A stretch of DNA of 64,000 nucleotides from positions 57,598 to 121,597 of the IMG/VR virus record IMGVR_UViG_3300006108_000010; one strand, given 5' to 3'. Of this stretch, positions 54,484 to 63,999 are shown in pieces. Positions within the stretch are counted from its first letter, which is position 1, and each line of letters starts with the position of its first letter. Made by a program: the position numbers and the translations under genes. Source of the stretch: a virus. Under the pieces are notes generated by a model. It worked only from the letters and a program-made list of their open reading frames with translations, was not told where the DNA came from and made no database searches.

Positions 54484-55422
54484 ATGGACAAATATGTTAT
54501 CTTTCACATTGACGGTGGTTGTGGTAAAAACATTGTTGCAACTTCTGTCGTTAAATCAATCAAGGCAGCTTACCCTGATCGTAAGTTAATTGTTGTTACG
54601 GCATGGCCCGAAGTTTTCGTACACAATCCCAGTATTTATAGAGTTTATAAGTTTGGTAATATTCCTTATTTCTACGATGATTACATTAATGGTACGGATT
54701 CAGTAATTTTACGCTCCGAACCTTATCATTCTGGTGATTTATTATATCGTAGAAAGTCATTAACCGAAATTTGGTGTGATGTTTTTAATATTCCATGCAT
54801 CGATAAGAAACCAGAGATATTCTTAACGGAAAGAGAGCTTTTATTTGCTCAAAAGCAACTTCAAAAGGACGGACCTGTTCTCCTAATTCAGTCTTCGGGT
54901 GGTGCTGAACAGCAAGGTCATCCGTATTCATGGTCAAGAGACCTTCCTCCTGCTTTTGCACAGGAACTTGTTAATTCCGTTAGTGATAAATTCAGTAAAA
55001 TTCTTCATGTTAGAAGAGAAAATCAACCACCACTTGATGGAACTATTTTTGTAAGTGATAATTTCAGGAATTTGTTCTGTTATGTCGCACTTTCTGATAA
55101 AATTCTTGGAATTGATTCATTTGCTCAGCATGCAGCTGCTGCATTTGGTAAAAAAGCAACAGTTGGTTGGATTTCCAACTCTCCTGTTGTTTTTGGACAT
55201 GAAATCCATGACAATATCGTAGCAAACGGAGCAGAATCGTTCCGTCATCGTATTGATTCATATCTTGAAGAGGATGATTGGACGGGTGGAAGGTTCCATG
55301 AATGTCCTTATGATAATTTGGCTAATCTTTTTGACAAAGATCAGTTCATTGAATCGATTTTAGGCTCCAAAAATGAATTAACCTTTGATATTGTTGATCA
55401 GCCAACTATTAAATTTAACTAA
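54484..55422 (+). CDS. Glycosyltransferase family 9-like protein (312 aa)
   Basis: The N-terminus MDKYVIFHIDGGCGKNIVAT followed by SVVKSIKAAYPDRKLIVVTA has the form of heptosyltransferase-like (GT9) enzymes (GD.I..T..l..lk..yP...i.v.t). The second half carries VLLIQSSGGAEQQGHPYSWS and SDKILGIDSFAQHAAAAFGK, the latter like the conserved GT9 segment ending in DSxxxHxAAA. It would transfer a sugar from an activated donor; substrate unknown. It is translationally coupled (TAATG) to the sulfotransferase gene. Such pairs may modify virion glycoproteins or the host envelope. Only a weak box (GATAAATT) precedes it. Confidence 0.72.
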   Translation: MDKYVIFHIDGGCGKNIVATSVVKSIKAAYPDRKLIVVTAWPEVFVHNPSIYRVYKFGNIPYFYDDYINGTDSVILRSEPYHSGDLLYRRKSLTEIWCDVFNIPCIDKKPEIFLTERELLFAQKQLQKDGPVLLIQSSGGAEQQGHPYSWSRDLPPAFAQELVNSVSDKFSKILHVRRENQPPLDGTIFVSDNFRNLFCYVALSDKILGIDSFAQHAAAAFGKKATVGWISNSPVVFGHEIHDNIVANGAESFRHRIDSYLEEDDWTGGRFHECPYDNLANLFDKDQFIESILGSKNELTFDIVDQPTIKFN

Positions 55423-56246
55423 TGAAAAACATATTCTTTAATTCATCAATGCCTCGCAGCATGAGTACACTATTTCAGTGTATTTTAAATCAACATCCTG
55501 AGATCCACGCAACTCCAACTGATCCAGTATTAGAATATTTGTATGGTGCTAGAATGAACTACACTAATACACCCGAAGTTAAGGCAATAGATAAGGCATT
55601 GGCTCAGCAAACATGGAGAGGTTTCTGTTGGGGTGGATTAGAAGGTTATGCAAATTCTTACACCGATAAACCAAATATCTGTATTAAGACTCGTGGTGGA
55701 ACTATTCACTATAAATGGTTTGAGTCTTTTATGCCATATAAGCCTAAAATGATTTGTATGGTCAGAAATCTAAAGAGTATTTTTGCATCGATGGAAAAAC
55801 TTTATAGGAATGGTCAAGAATATCATCAGGCTATCCAGAATCATTCGGAAATGAAAGGCACATCCACGGCAAAGAGAATAGATTCTTGGCTTGCTGCTCC
55901 TCCTGTTGGATTAGCTCTTGAAAGATTGCAACAAACCTTTTTAGAAGGAATTAACAAAGAGGTTCTTTATATAAGAGCAGAAGATTTAACCTCATATCCC
56001 CAAAAGGAAATGGATAAAGCATACGAATATCTTGGATTAAATTCACATAAACATGATTTTGACAACGTAGAACAAACCGTAAAGGAAGACGATTCGGTTT
56101 ATGGGTTTTCAAATGATCTTCATACTATTAGAAGAAAAGTTCAACCTTTAACACCTGATTATAACAATATTTTAGGTAAACAAGTTTGTGATTGGATCGA
56201 TAATAATCTCGCTTGGTATCAGCAAGGATTTGGATATACCAAATAA
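55422..56246 (+). CDS. Sulfotransferase-family protein (274 aa)
   Basis: The N-terminal PAPS-binding loop FFNSSMPRSMSTLFQCILNQ corresponds to the PRSGSTLL motif (R12, S15, T16). The 3'-phosphate-binding motif is MVRNLKSIFASMEKLY (R115, S123). The size is normal for the family. It would transfer sulfate from PAPS to a hydroxyl or amine of a sugar or protein; acceptor unknown. Sulfotransferase-like genes have been seen in marine T4-like phages. Its start overlaps the GT9 stop, so the two are probably made together. The gene ends 5 bases from the convergent LamG gene. Confidence 0.85.
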   Translation: MKNIFFNSSMPRSMSTLFQCILNQHPEIHATPTDPVLEYLYGARMNYTNTPEVKAIDKALAQQTWRGFCWGGLEGYANSYTDKPNICIKTRGGTIHYKWFESFMPYKPKMICMVRNLKSIFASMEKLYRNGQEYHQAIQNHSEMKGTSTAKRIDSWLAAPPVGLALERLQQTFLEGINKEVLYIRAEDLTSYPQKEMDKAYEYLGLNSHKHDFDNVEQTVKEDDSVYGFSNDLHTIRRKVQPLTPDYNNILGKQVCDWIDNNLAWYQQGFGYTK

Positions 56247-56251
56247 TTAAT

Positions 56252-58408
56252 TTAGATTCCTAAATAAGATTTTAAATAAGAATAAGCAAATCGTACCTCT
56301 ACATCCGTTAGTCTTCTGTTGTAAACTATAAAATATTTTATATCTCCCCAATATTGAGATCCGCTATTAGGGTCTGTGTTTCCATTGTGATATCCGCCAA
56401 TAGAACCAAATCCTATTACATACCTAGCAACAGAATCTGTTATAGATCCTACATTTACACCATTAACATTTAAATTATATGTAGGATTATCACCATCTGT
56501 CCATCTCCAACACATTATATCAAAGGAATTAGATGCATAGCCAGGGAGAGATTGTTGAGAATATCCAGTATCTCTAAAACCAGAACCGTTACCTATGTAT
56601 GTTCCTATATCCCATCCACCAGATTGTACAATTACCTGATGATTACCAGGCGATCCATATGCACGAGTTAGTGTTCTCCAATCTCCTGCCGAATTTAAAA
56701 TTCTGGTTGCACAAATATACGTAACATCTCCAGACAGATTTATGTCAGAAGAATTTTTTGCCATTCCATAACTTCCTTTGAAGTCCATATATTTGCTACC
56801 GGAATTAAACGCAGCAGAATTAATATTAAAATTATTACCATTTCCGCTCACATCATACCATACTCCACCGCTACCAGAATAGCTAGATGTATTTGTTGCA
56901 TCTAGCAAAAGAGTAATATTGCCAGTGGGAAGTTGAGGGGAAACAGTTGTTGTTATAATTTGAGCATTATTAGTTATTGGCGGCAAGTTACTAATTGGTG
57001 GCAATGGTGTGAAATTAGAATGATATATCATCGTTCCTTGTGTAACTCTTATATCTTGGATATAACCATTAAAATAATTACCAAGATTGTTATAACTCAT
57101 GCAACCAATAGATATATTTGAAGAAGCATCTGTTAATGGAAAATTAACACTACCGACCAAATTGCCATCAAGATACATATACTGATTAGAACCATCAGAA
57201 CAAAATGCAACATGATGCCAAGTGTTTGTTGTAATATTAAGACCTGTACTTGTAAAATTCCAATTACCATTAATATTATCGGTTCCCACAAATATTGCAT
57301 CACTATAAATTGCTATACACCAAGAAAAATTTGAACCATATGTATCTTTAGATATAATCGTACTCGCTGCATTCCCATTTGTATATAGTGATTTTGCATA
57401 AAACCATGCTTCAATTGTTGATGGTACACTAGCTAAATTAAATTCACTGGCATCATTTAATACCAATGAGCTTGAACCATTAAAATATCCTGCGCTATAT
57501 GTTTTATTAGATAAATCATTAAACGATTTTATTATCGGGGTTCCTGTATTAATTGTAATACTATTATTATAAGTTGAACTATCATTAAAATTATTATTCA
57601 TAACCATTAATAATGATGGCTGTGTTGAAACCGCAGATAATTGATTTGTTAAAAATCGTGGGTTACTAGTTATAAATTGTGGGTTAGTTTGTAGGCTGAT
57701 AGTGCTATTATAAGAAAAAGCATTGCCACGGTTGTAAAGAATTGAGATTTCATTTGGGGATAATGCTCTATTCCAAACACCTATTTCGCACAAACTACCA
57801 TTAAAATAACTATTATATCCATCCCAATCACCTCCTCCTATAACAGTACCACTATTATTATTATTGAATGCAGCTAAAATATTATCGTTTTGTGAAGCAA
57901 CTGCTACATTATTGATATAAAGAGTTGCTAAATTGTTTTGTTTTACAATAACTGCATGATACCATACGCCAACTGTTGCGTTGCTGGAATTAACAATTCC
58001 GTTAACAATCGTGCCATTGTGTTCATAACCAATTGCTTGATTATTTGCATAAAAAAAATCTAACTTAACACTATTTGTTACCCAACCATACTGAGAAGAA
58101 AATATTGCAGGATATGATCTAGTTTGACCTGCCGAATTAATCCACGCTTGGATGGAAAAATCTCCAGAAAAATTAAAAGCGTTATTAGGAGATATGTATA
58201 AATAAGTGTTATTGTTTGGGTTAAAAACGGCGCAACCGCTTAAAAGTCCAGTGCCTAACGTAACACCTCCATTGTTTGTTAAGGTATTTCCGTTGCCTGT
58301 TAAATCTGTTAAATTTAAATTACCTGAACCATCATTACCTAAACTCCAATAGGCTATTGCACCTGTTGGAAAAGTTTTAGTAGCTTGCGTTGTTAAAATA
58401 TTTGACAT
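56252..58408 (-). CDS. Adhesin with three LamG/concanavalin-like domains (718 aa)
   Basis: Three jelly-roll lectin-like domains in tandem. About residues 15-235: GAIAYWSLGNDGSGNLNLTD, FSIQAWINSAG, WYHAVIVKQNNLATLYINNV, WNRALSPNEISILYNRG. About 265-470: MVMNNNFNDSSTYNNSITI, IEAWFYAKSLY, NTWHHVAFCSDGSNQYMYLD. About 490-718: ITLLLDATNTSSYSG, WYDVSGNGNN, YFIVYNRRLTDVEVRFAYSY. The third is of the type at the C-terminus of the VWA protein. Such domains typically bind glycans. No enzyme motif was seen. It starts 5 bases after the fibre gene upstream and has no box, so it is part of that operon. Confidence 0.85.
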   Translation of the reverse strand: MSNILTTQATKTFPTGAIAYWSLGNDGSGNLNLTDLTGNGNTLTNNGGVTLGTGLLSGCAVFNPNNNTYLYISPNNAFNFSGDFSIQAWINSAGQTRSYPAIFSSQYGWVTNSVKLDFFYANNQAIGYEHNGTIVNGIVNSSNATVGVWYHAVIVKQNNLATLYINNVAVASQNDNILAAFNNNNSGTVIGGGDWDGYNSYFNGSLCEIGVWNRALSPNEISILYNRGNAFSYNSTISLQTNPQFITSNPRFLTNQLSAVSTQPSLLMVMNNNFNDSSTYNNSITINTGTPIIKSFNDLSNKTYSAGYFNGSSSLVLNDASEFNLASVPSTIEAWFYAKSLYTNGNAASTIISKDTYGSNFSWCIAIYSDAIFVGTDNINGNWNFTSTGLNITTNTWHHVAFCSDGSNQYMYLDGNLVGSVNFPLTDASSNISIGCMSYNNLGNYFNGYIQDIRVTQGTMIYHSNFTPLPPISNLPPITNNAQIITTTVSPQLPTGNITLLLDATNTSSYSGSGGVWYDVSGNGNNFNINSAAFNSGSKYMDFKGSYGMAKNSSDINLSGDVTYICATRILNSAGDWRTLTRAYGSPGNHQVIVQSGGWDIGTYIGNGSGFRDTGYSQQSLPGYASNSFDIMCWRWTDGDNPTYNLNVNGVNVGSITDSVARYVIGFGSIGGYHNGNTDPNSGSQYWGDIKYFIVYNRRLTDVEVRFAYSYLKSYLGI

Positions 58409-58413
58409 CTATT

Positions 58414-61400
58414 TTAGTTGATTCTATATATCTCAACTTTTGTCCAATTACCGTCAGTTGTACCGACTATAGTTTGACTTGTTGCACTGCTATAGCCAGA
58501 AACGTCAATATAATCTGAAACACCATTAAGATAAATTATAGAAGTTGCCGTTTGAGTTTGAGCACCACCAGAACCAGTAAATAATGGCATTTGTACAAGA
58601 GATTTTGTATTAGTACCATTTATGCGAATTTGAGCATTATTTTGTCCAGTACCTGTAGTCCCATTCCATGCTATTTGATAATTTATAAAATAGTAGCCTG
58701 GCACGGTTGGGGTTATCTTACCAGATAGTGCTGGATACGTACCAATATTTGAAATCCAATTATTAGGATCATTTTTTGGTGATAATGGCAACCAAAGATC
58801 ATTATTTTGTGGTGCTGTTACGTTAGCCGAAAGATATGCGGTGGCAGTATAAGCACCATTTGCAATAAGACTTCCTGTTGCGCTAATGCTACCATTAACT
58901 GTTAATGTATTATTAGGTATTGTGGTATTAATACCAAAATTACCATTTTGATCCACTCTAAAACGTTCAGTACCACCCGCACCAGCGATAAATGTATTTG
59001 CTAAACCAGCAGTGCCCGTCATATTAGCACCTATTATTGTGTTATTATTTCCTGTAGTGAGATTACAACCCGCATTTGATCCCAACGCAATATTAAAATT
59101 TCCAAATGTATTGGCAGCTAATGCAAAATCTCCAAAAGTGAGATTGCTGCAACCACCTATATTTGAGCACAAAGCTCTAAAACCAAATGCTGAATTATTG
59201 CAACCTGATACATTATTATAAAGAGTATTTGTACCAATACTTGTATTGCAGCTGCCTACAGTATTATTATAGTTAGATGCTGTACCAATATTAACATTAA
59301 AACTACCCGTGCTGTTTCGAGTCATTACTGATTTACCAATAGCGACATTATAGTTACTAACTGTCGACCCTGTAGCATTAGAGCTATAAAGCGCATTATT
59401 TCCAATTGCAATATTGTGTATACCTAGTCTATTAGCATAACCTGAATATGAACCAATTGATACGTTATTGCATCCGGTAGTGTTACAATACGAGGCTGCA
59501 GGGCCTATAGCTACATTAGCATTTCCGCATGTATTATTAAAAAGAGATCTCCAACCAATAGCATTGTTATTGCTACCGCAAACATTATAATAGAGCGCAT
59601 TATAACCAGATGCTGTATTACAAGAACCACTTGTATTTGAATATAAAGTTGTATCGCCTAAAGCAATATTATTTATACCACATGAAGTATTAACTCTCAA
59701 TGCATTAACACCTAAAGCTGTATTATTACCACCAATATAATTTCCTCTTGAAACAAGAAATCCTGATGCCAAACATATACTACTTGGTGTACATACAGGT
59801 GATGGTAGGCTTAACGTAACAGTACCAGAAGAATAGCTAGCTGCTATTTGATTTGCTGTACCACTTACCGCTGTAACGGAACTACTCCCGCCGCTTCCTA
59901 GTAATACACCATTAGCATAAACCGCATTAGATGCTGATATCGTACCAGAAACTGTTAATACTTGATTTGGTGTAGAAGTATTAATACCAACATAACCATT
60001 GGATGACAAATACATTGTTGTGGTTGGATTTGAAAATCCAGGTCCGTTACTATAAAAAGCTAAACTATCTGCGCCTGTTGCATTACCTACGCTGATGCGA
60101 CCAATGCCTGGCGAACCTTGTATATAATCAATAATAACACCGTCTCCACTTACTCCAGCATATGTACTATTTGCCCAAAATCCACTACCAATTATTGTAC
60201 TTTGTGCACTCAATGCACTAACTTTAAATGTGGTTGCCGTAGTTGAATTAACCAAAGTGTAGACAGAACTCCAGTTAGCTGAAGTGGAATTTACCTTACT
60301 GTATACAGATGCGTTATTTGCACTAGCTGATTGTAAAAAGGATATACTATTCCAATTTGAGGAATTTGAATTTACATAACTATAAACCGATTTATCATTA
60401 GCAGATAATGCTTGTAAAAATGAAATACTGTTCCAGTTGGAACTATTATTTGTAGTACTACCCCAAGTATTATATACACTGTTCCAGTTGGAACTATTAT
60501 TTGTAGTACTACCCCAAGTATTATATACACTGTTCCAATTATTGCTGTTTCCTGATGCATCAGCTACTATACCCAGCGAAGAAATATTATTTACATATGT
60601 ATAGTTTGCTATATTAGCTGTTATGTTTGAACCTAGGATAAATGTATTACTAAGTCTGTTTGTATTATTGGCAGATCCACCAGCAATAAAAGAATAATAA
60701 CCAGATGCGGTGTTTGATTTTCCACCAACTATTGCAGAATAATATCCGCAAGCAATATTACTTTGACCTCCGCCAACAACTGCATAACTATTATAGTCTG
60801 CTCCGGTTGGTCTCATACCTCCCCAACCTGCAATGTTACTCAAACCACCACCAATAAAGGAATATGCAGAGCATATAACATTACCGAAACCACCACCAAT
60901 CGTTGAATAACAATTAAATACATAAGTAACAGTGCCACATAAAACGTTGCTACCGCCGCCACCAATAAATCCATTGTAATCTTGTATTAAGTTGCCATCG
61001 CCACCAACGATAACACTTTGATCTCCATTAGGAAGTATCGAATTGGTTAGACCACCGCCAATAAAAGATCCGCCCCCATTTGGACATGCTGTATTATGTG
61101 ATCCACCTGCGATAGTATCGCAACCGCCGTTGCCTACACTGTTACCATATCCACCTGATATTGTACTGAGACCGCCATATGTATTAACAAGATTGTTGCA
61201 CCCACCACCTATTGTTGAACAGGCAGCATATGCCTTGTTGGTATAACCACCAGAAACGGTGGAATCTTGACCATTAGAAAGATTGCTATAACCCGCACCA
61301 ACAAATGATCTAATTCCATTTGCTTGATTATTATATCCACCTGATACAGTAGAATTTAATTCTGTTGCTTGGTTACCGCAACCGCCGCCTATAAACGAAC

Positions 61401-61953
61401 TATCTCCCGTAGCATTATTACCATAACCACCTGATATGGTGGATTTACTATTAGTTGAATTATTATTTTGACCGCTACCGACGAATGAATATGTAGCGGA
61501 AGCCGTATTTGAACGACCGCCAACTACGATTGCATAATTTGCTGATGCTGTATTACAACTACCTGCGCCAATGAAAGGAGAACTACCGAAGCCAGGTTGT
61601 ACAACTCCATTATGTGCAGCGTTAGCATTGTTTGCACATGCTACATAACACCCATAAGCTCCAGTTATAAACCAGTTAATGCAACAACCACCACTATCGC
61701 ACTGTGCAGTTGTTGCATTGATCCCATTAGGGACAGTTAGTGTGCCACCAACGGTCAGTCCGCAACTTATGTAAGTTCCATTGGAATAGTTTATGGAAAG
61801 CGTTTGCGGTCCGTTACCGATACAATTAGCCGAAAGACCGTCATAAAATATAGTTTGATTTCCTGTACCTTGAATGCAAGAAGCATTAAGCGTACTTAAT
61901 ACACTTAATGTACTGTTATACTGAAATGGATTTGTTTCTACCTGTAGCGACAT
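58414..61953 (-). CDS. Tail fibre: GGxxN repeats, SANW stalk, NxALG repeats and C1q-like tip (1179 aa)
   Basis: Domain order: an N-terminal cap with Cys (QCDSGGCCINWF); Cys-containing GGxxN repeats (about 104-440) ending in TFILGSNITANIANYTYVNN; a short SANW stalk with a perfect 17-residue duplication (about 470-570); a GINTSTPNQVLTVSG module (about 650-690); NxAxG repeats of another kind (NNTALGVNALRVNTSCGINN, NVAIGPAASYCNTTGCNN; about 738-984). A C-terminal C1q/TNF-like jelly roll of ~150 residues follows (SGKITPTVPGYYFINYQIAW, ending NWTKVEIYRIN). C1q-like tips bind receptors in other systems. It starts 2 bases after the sulfotransferase-like gene and lacks its own box. Confidence 0.85.
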   Translation of the reverse strand: MSLQVETNPFQYNSTLSVLSTLNASCIQGTGNQTIFYDGLSANCIGNGPQTLSINYSNGTYISCGLTVGGTLTVPNGINATTAQCDSGGCCINWFITGAYGCYVACANNANAAHNGVVQPGFGSSPFIGAGSCNTASANYAIVVGGRSNTASATYSFVGSGQNNNSTNSKSTISGGYGNNATGDSSFIGGGCGNQATELNSTVSGGYNNQANGIRSFVGAGYSNLSNGQDSTVSGGYTNKAYAACSTIGGGCNNLVNTYGGLSTISGGYGNSVGNGGCDTIAGGSHNTACPNGGGSFIGGGLTNSILPNGDQSVIVGGDGNLIQDYNGFIGGGGSNVLCGTVTYVFNCYSTIGGGFGNVICSAYSFIGGGLSNIAGWGGMRPTGADYNSYAVVGGGQSNIACGYYSAIVGGKSNTASGYYSFIAGGSANNTNRLSNTFILGSNITANIANYTYVNNISSLGIVADASGNSNNWNSVYNTWGSTTNNSSNWNSVYNTWGSTTNNSSNWNSISFLQALSANDKSVYSYVNSNSSNWNSISFLQSASANNASVYSKVNSTSANWSSVYTLVNSTTATTFKVSALSAQSTIIGSGFWANSTYAGVSGDGVIIDYIQGSPGIGRISVGNATGADSLAFYSNGPGFSNPTTTMYLSSNGYVGINTSTPNQVLTVSGTISASNAVYANGVLLGSGGSSSVTAVSGTANQIAASYSSGTVTLSLPSPVCTPSSICLASGFLVSRGNYIGGNNTALGVNALRVNTSCGINNIALGDTTLYSNTSGSCNTASGYNALYYNVCGSNNNAIGWRSLFNNTCGNANVAIGPAASYCNTTGCNNVSIGSYSGYANRLGIHNIAIGNNALYSSNATGSTVSNYNVAIGKSVMTRNSTGSFNVNIGTASNYNNTVGSCNTSIGTNTLYNNVSGCNNSAFGFRALCSNIGGCSNLTFGDFALAANTFGNFNIALGSNAGCNLTTGNNNTIIGANMTGTAGLANTFIAGAGGTERFRVDQNGNFGINTTIPNNTLTVNGSISATGSLIANGAYTATAYLSANVTAPQNNDLWLPLSPKNDPNNWISNIGTYPALSGKITPTVPGYYFINYQIAWNGTTGTGQNNAQIRINGTNTKSLVQMPLFTGSGGAQTQTATSIIYLNGVSDYIDVSGYSSATSQTIVGTTDGNWTKVEIYRIN
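60430..60531 (-). repeat. Perfect 51-bp tandem duplication inside fibre stalk
   Basis: The 51 bases at 60430-60480 are repeated exactly at 60481-60531. They encode two copies of a 17-residue unit (NTWGSTTNNSSNWNSVY). The identity indicates recent slippage or recombination. Confidence 0.9.
60560..61640 (-). repeat. Coding repeat region: GGxxN units
   Basis: Degenerate repeats of about 42-48 bases encode GGxxNxAxGxxSxIxGG units, the same kind as in the fibre genes at 20198 and 27100. Confidence 0.7.
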
Positions 61954-61955
61954 AA

Positions 61956-62714
61956 TTAACTAGATACTGAAGGGATCACCGTAGATACACTCGCATATAA
62001 TGTCATATCATCGTAATAATAATTCTCCAATGCGGTGATTTGTTCCGGTGTTAATTCGGGTTTTAATAATGAATTTGTATTATTAATAACTGGTAATGGT
62101 GATTGTAAACCAATATCAGAAGCTAATTGATCAAGTTGAGTGGCAAAATCATAATATTTAATATTTGGAAAATTGCCAATAATAATACTTTGTGGTCTGT
62201 AGTGCCAATTTAAAGTTCCTCTATCCTGTTCAACCAACCAATCAATAAAATCTCCTACTGCGGTGAGTTGTGGAACACCTTTAAGTTTTTTTGCAAATGC
62301 ACTCTTGAATCTTTCAATTGGATGTCTAACAACGGCATGAGGAATACCAGTTGGAACGCTTGAAATTGGAAGTTGTGTACTATATTGCATAATACCAGCA
62401 CCAAAATCTATAGGACTAATACTTGGAAAAAATGTTTGTGCTATTTGGGTTGTAAGAGTTGTACTTCCTGCTCTTCTAATGTTTGCAAGAGAATGACCAT
62501 TAGGAAGATTAAAATATATACTTTGATAACTTTCTGTAACCAAATTTAACTCGTTTGCTTTATTTGTAACTTCTTCTTGAGTTTGAGCAAGAAATATCAA
62601 TGGAGAAAATGGAACAAACTTACCAGATAATTCATAAATTTGGGCAGTTCCATTTGGATACCCAAAAAATAAACCATAATAAGGGTTTATTAATTCATTC
62701 TGTGTTGCACTCAT
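61956..62714 (-). CDS. Sulfotransferase-like protein within fibre cluster (252 aa)
   Basis: Residues 80-91 (RRAGSTTLTTQI) resemble the PAPS 5'-phosphosulfate loop, and 128-140 (VVRHPIERFKSAF) closely match the 3'-phosphate-binding motif VRxPxxRxxSAF of the sulfotransferase family 2 group. The ~75 N-terminal residues (YYGLFFGYPNGTAQIYELSG) do not belong to the core fold and look like a small beta domain. It differs clearly from the sulfotransferase at 55422. It sits in a fibre operon 2 bases before a fibre gene, so the likely acceptor is a virion fibre, or a glycan attached to it. Activity is unproven. Confidence 0.72.
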   Translation of the reverse strand: MSATQNELINPYYGLFFGYPNGTAQIYELSGKFVPFSPLIFLAQTQEEVTNKANELNLVTESYQSIYFNLPNGHSLANIRRAGSTTLTTQIAQTFFPSISPIDFGAGIMQYSTQLPISSVPTGIPHAVVRHPIERFKSAFAKKLKGVPQLTAVGDFIDWLVEQDRGTLNWHYRPQSIIIGNFPNIKYYDFATQLDQLASDIGLQSPLPVINNTNSLLKPELTPEQITALENYYYDDMTLYASVSTVIPSVSS

Positions 62715-62720
62715 ATATTA

Positions 62721-62728
62721 TATATTTA
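62721..62728 (-). promoter_or_regulatory. Late-type promoter box TAAATATA
   Basis: TAAATATA on the minus strand, 6 bases before the ATG at 62714. Confidence 0.55.
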
Positions 62729-62784
62729 GTATTTAAAAACGTTATTGTGTAGACACATATCTTCTTTGTAATATAGTTATATTT

Positions 62785-63999
62785 TTAAGATGTATAGTTC
62801 CAAAGTTGAATTGCTTGATTTGTTCCGTTTACATTCACGATTAAAAATGTTCCAGATGCTGTTACCGGATTTACAAATGTTGTGGGTGCAGAAGTTATAT
62901 TTAATGAACTTGCATATATTGTATTTGTAGAACTAATATTTCCAACAACTGTTAAATTTGTATTTGGTGTTCTCGTACCAATTCCAACATTACCATTGGG
63001 ATTAATACGCATTCTTTCATTGCCACTTAATGTACCACCAGTAAAGAACGTTAAACTACTTGTTGTTGATGCTGCGCCTAATACAAGATTTGCACTCGTT
63101 GAGTAAACATACGAGTCTCCAGCATTAACTACATTGAATGTTGGGCTATAAAGATTACCATTATATTTTGTACTAGCTATACCTAAGTCCAAATAATTAA
63201 TATTATCATCATTATATAATGAAATATCCGTACTGGAACTAACACTTGGCGTAATATTTTGTATTTGATTAAATACAGATCCGCTAGCAGAAGATATAAT
63301 AGTTAATGGAGCAGAATTTAACTTTGCAATATTAGAAGTTGAACCAAATTGAGCAGATGGTGAAGCTACTAATCCTTGAGAAGAAATATTATTAACAAAT
63401 GTAAAATTATTTGCACTAACTGATATGTTAGATCCCAAAATAAATGAATTTAATCCATTTAAAAAGTTATTACATCCATTTAAAATTGTATTGTAGCGAC
63501 CGCAAATGCTATTGTTACAACCTCCGCCGATTAAATTGTAAGGACTGTTATAATTAATGCAATTAGTGTTTCCACCAAGAATTGTATTATAATAACCAGA
63601 TGCAGAATTTGATCCGTAAGTTGGATTTATATTACAGTTAGATGGATTAACATAATAAGCTTGACTAGATAGTTTGCTAAATGTTGAAGTGTTATAAGAA
63701 GGATTATTTGTTGCGGAATTTGAATTTACATAACTATAAACACTAGAATTGTTAGCCGATGCAGCTTGTAAGAAAGATATAGAGTTCCAATTGGCAGAAT
63801 TCGAATTTACAGAACTATAAACAGATGCATTGTTTCCACTTTGAGAATTAAAAGAAGAATAAACAGATTTATCATTAGCTGATAAGGCTTGTAAGAAAGA
63901 TATTGAACTCCAATTAGCCGAATTTGAGTTTACTGAACTGTAAACAGATTGGTCATTAGTTGAAAGAGCTTGTAAGAACGATATTGAATTCCAATTTGC
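62785..63999 (-). CDS. Tail fibre, C-terminal part only (runs off window edge)
   Basis: The frame is open from the stop at 62785 to the right edge (405 codons visible); the true start is beyond the window. From the edge inwards it has SANW-type units (NSANWNSISFLQALS, SANDKSVYSSFNSQSG), a few Cys GGxxN repeats (LIGGGCNNSICGRYNTIL), the FILGSNISVSANNFTFVNN linker, a module shared with the gene at 20198 (YNGNLYSPTFNVVNAGDSYV, then FFTGGTLSGNERM), GNVGIGTRTPNTNLTVVGNI, and a short tip ending IQLWNYTS. It is built from the same parts as the other fibres but with a minimal tip. Confidence 0.85.
   Translation of the reverse strand, partial: ANWNSISFLQALSTNDQSVYSSVNSNSANWSSISFLQALSANDKSVYSSFNSQSGNNASVYSSVNSNSANWNSISFLQAASANNSSVYSYVNSNSATNNPSYNTSTFSKLSSQAYYVNPSNCNINPTYGSNSASGYYNTILGGNTNCINYNSPYNLIGGGCNNSICGRYNTILNGCNNFLNGLNSFILGSNISVSANNFTFVNNISSQGLVASPSAQFGSTSNIAKLNSAPLTIISSASGSVFNQIQNITPSVSSSTDISLYNDDNINYLDLGIASTKYNGNLYSPTFNVVNAGDSYVYSTSANLVLGAASTTSSLTFFTGGTLSGNERMRINPNGNVGIGTRTPNTNLTVVGNISSTNTIYASSLNITSAPTTFVNPVTASGTFLIVNVNGTNQAIQLWNYTS

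Noticed and set aside
62785-63438. Complete 217-residue gene starting with TTG at 63438
   Set aside because: The frame is open without a stop to the window edge and the upstream codons encode the same fibre repeats. The TTG is an internal Leu of the FILGSN linker.
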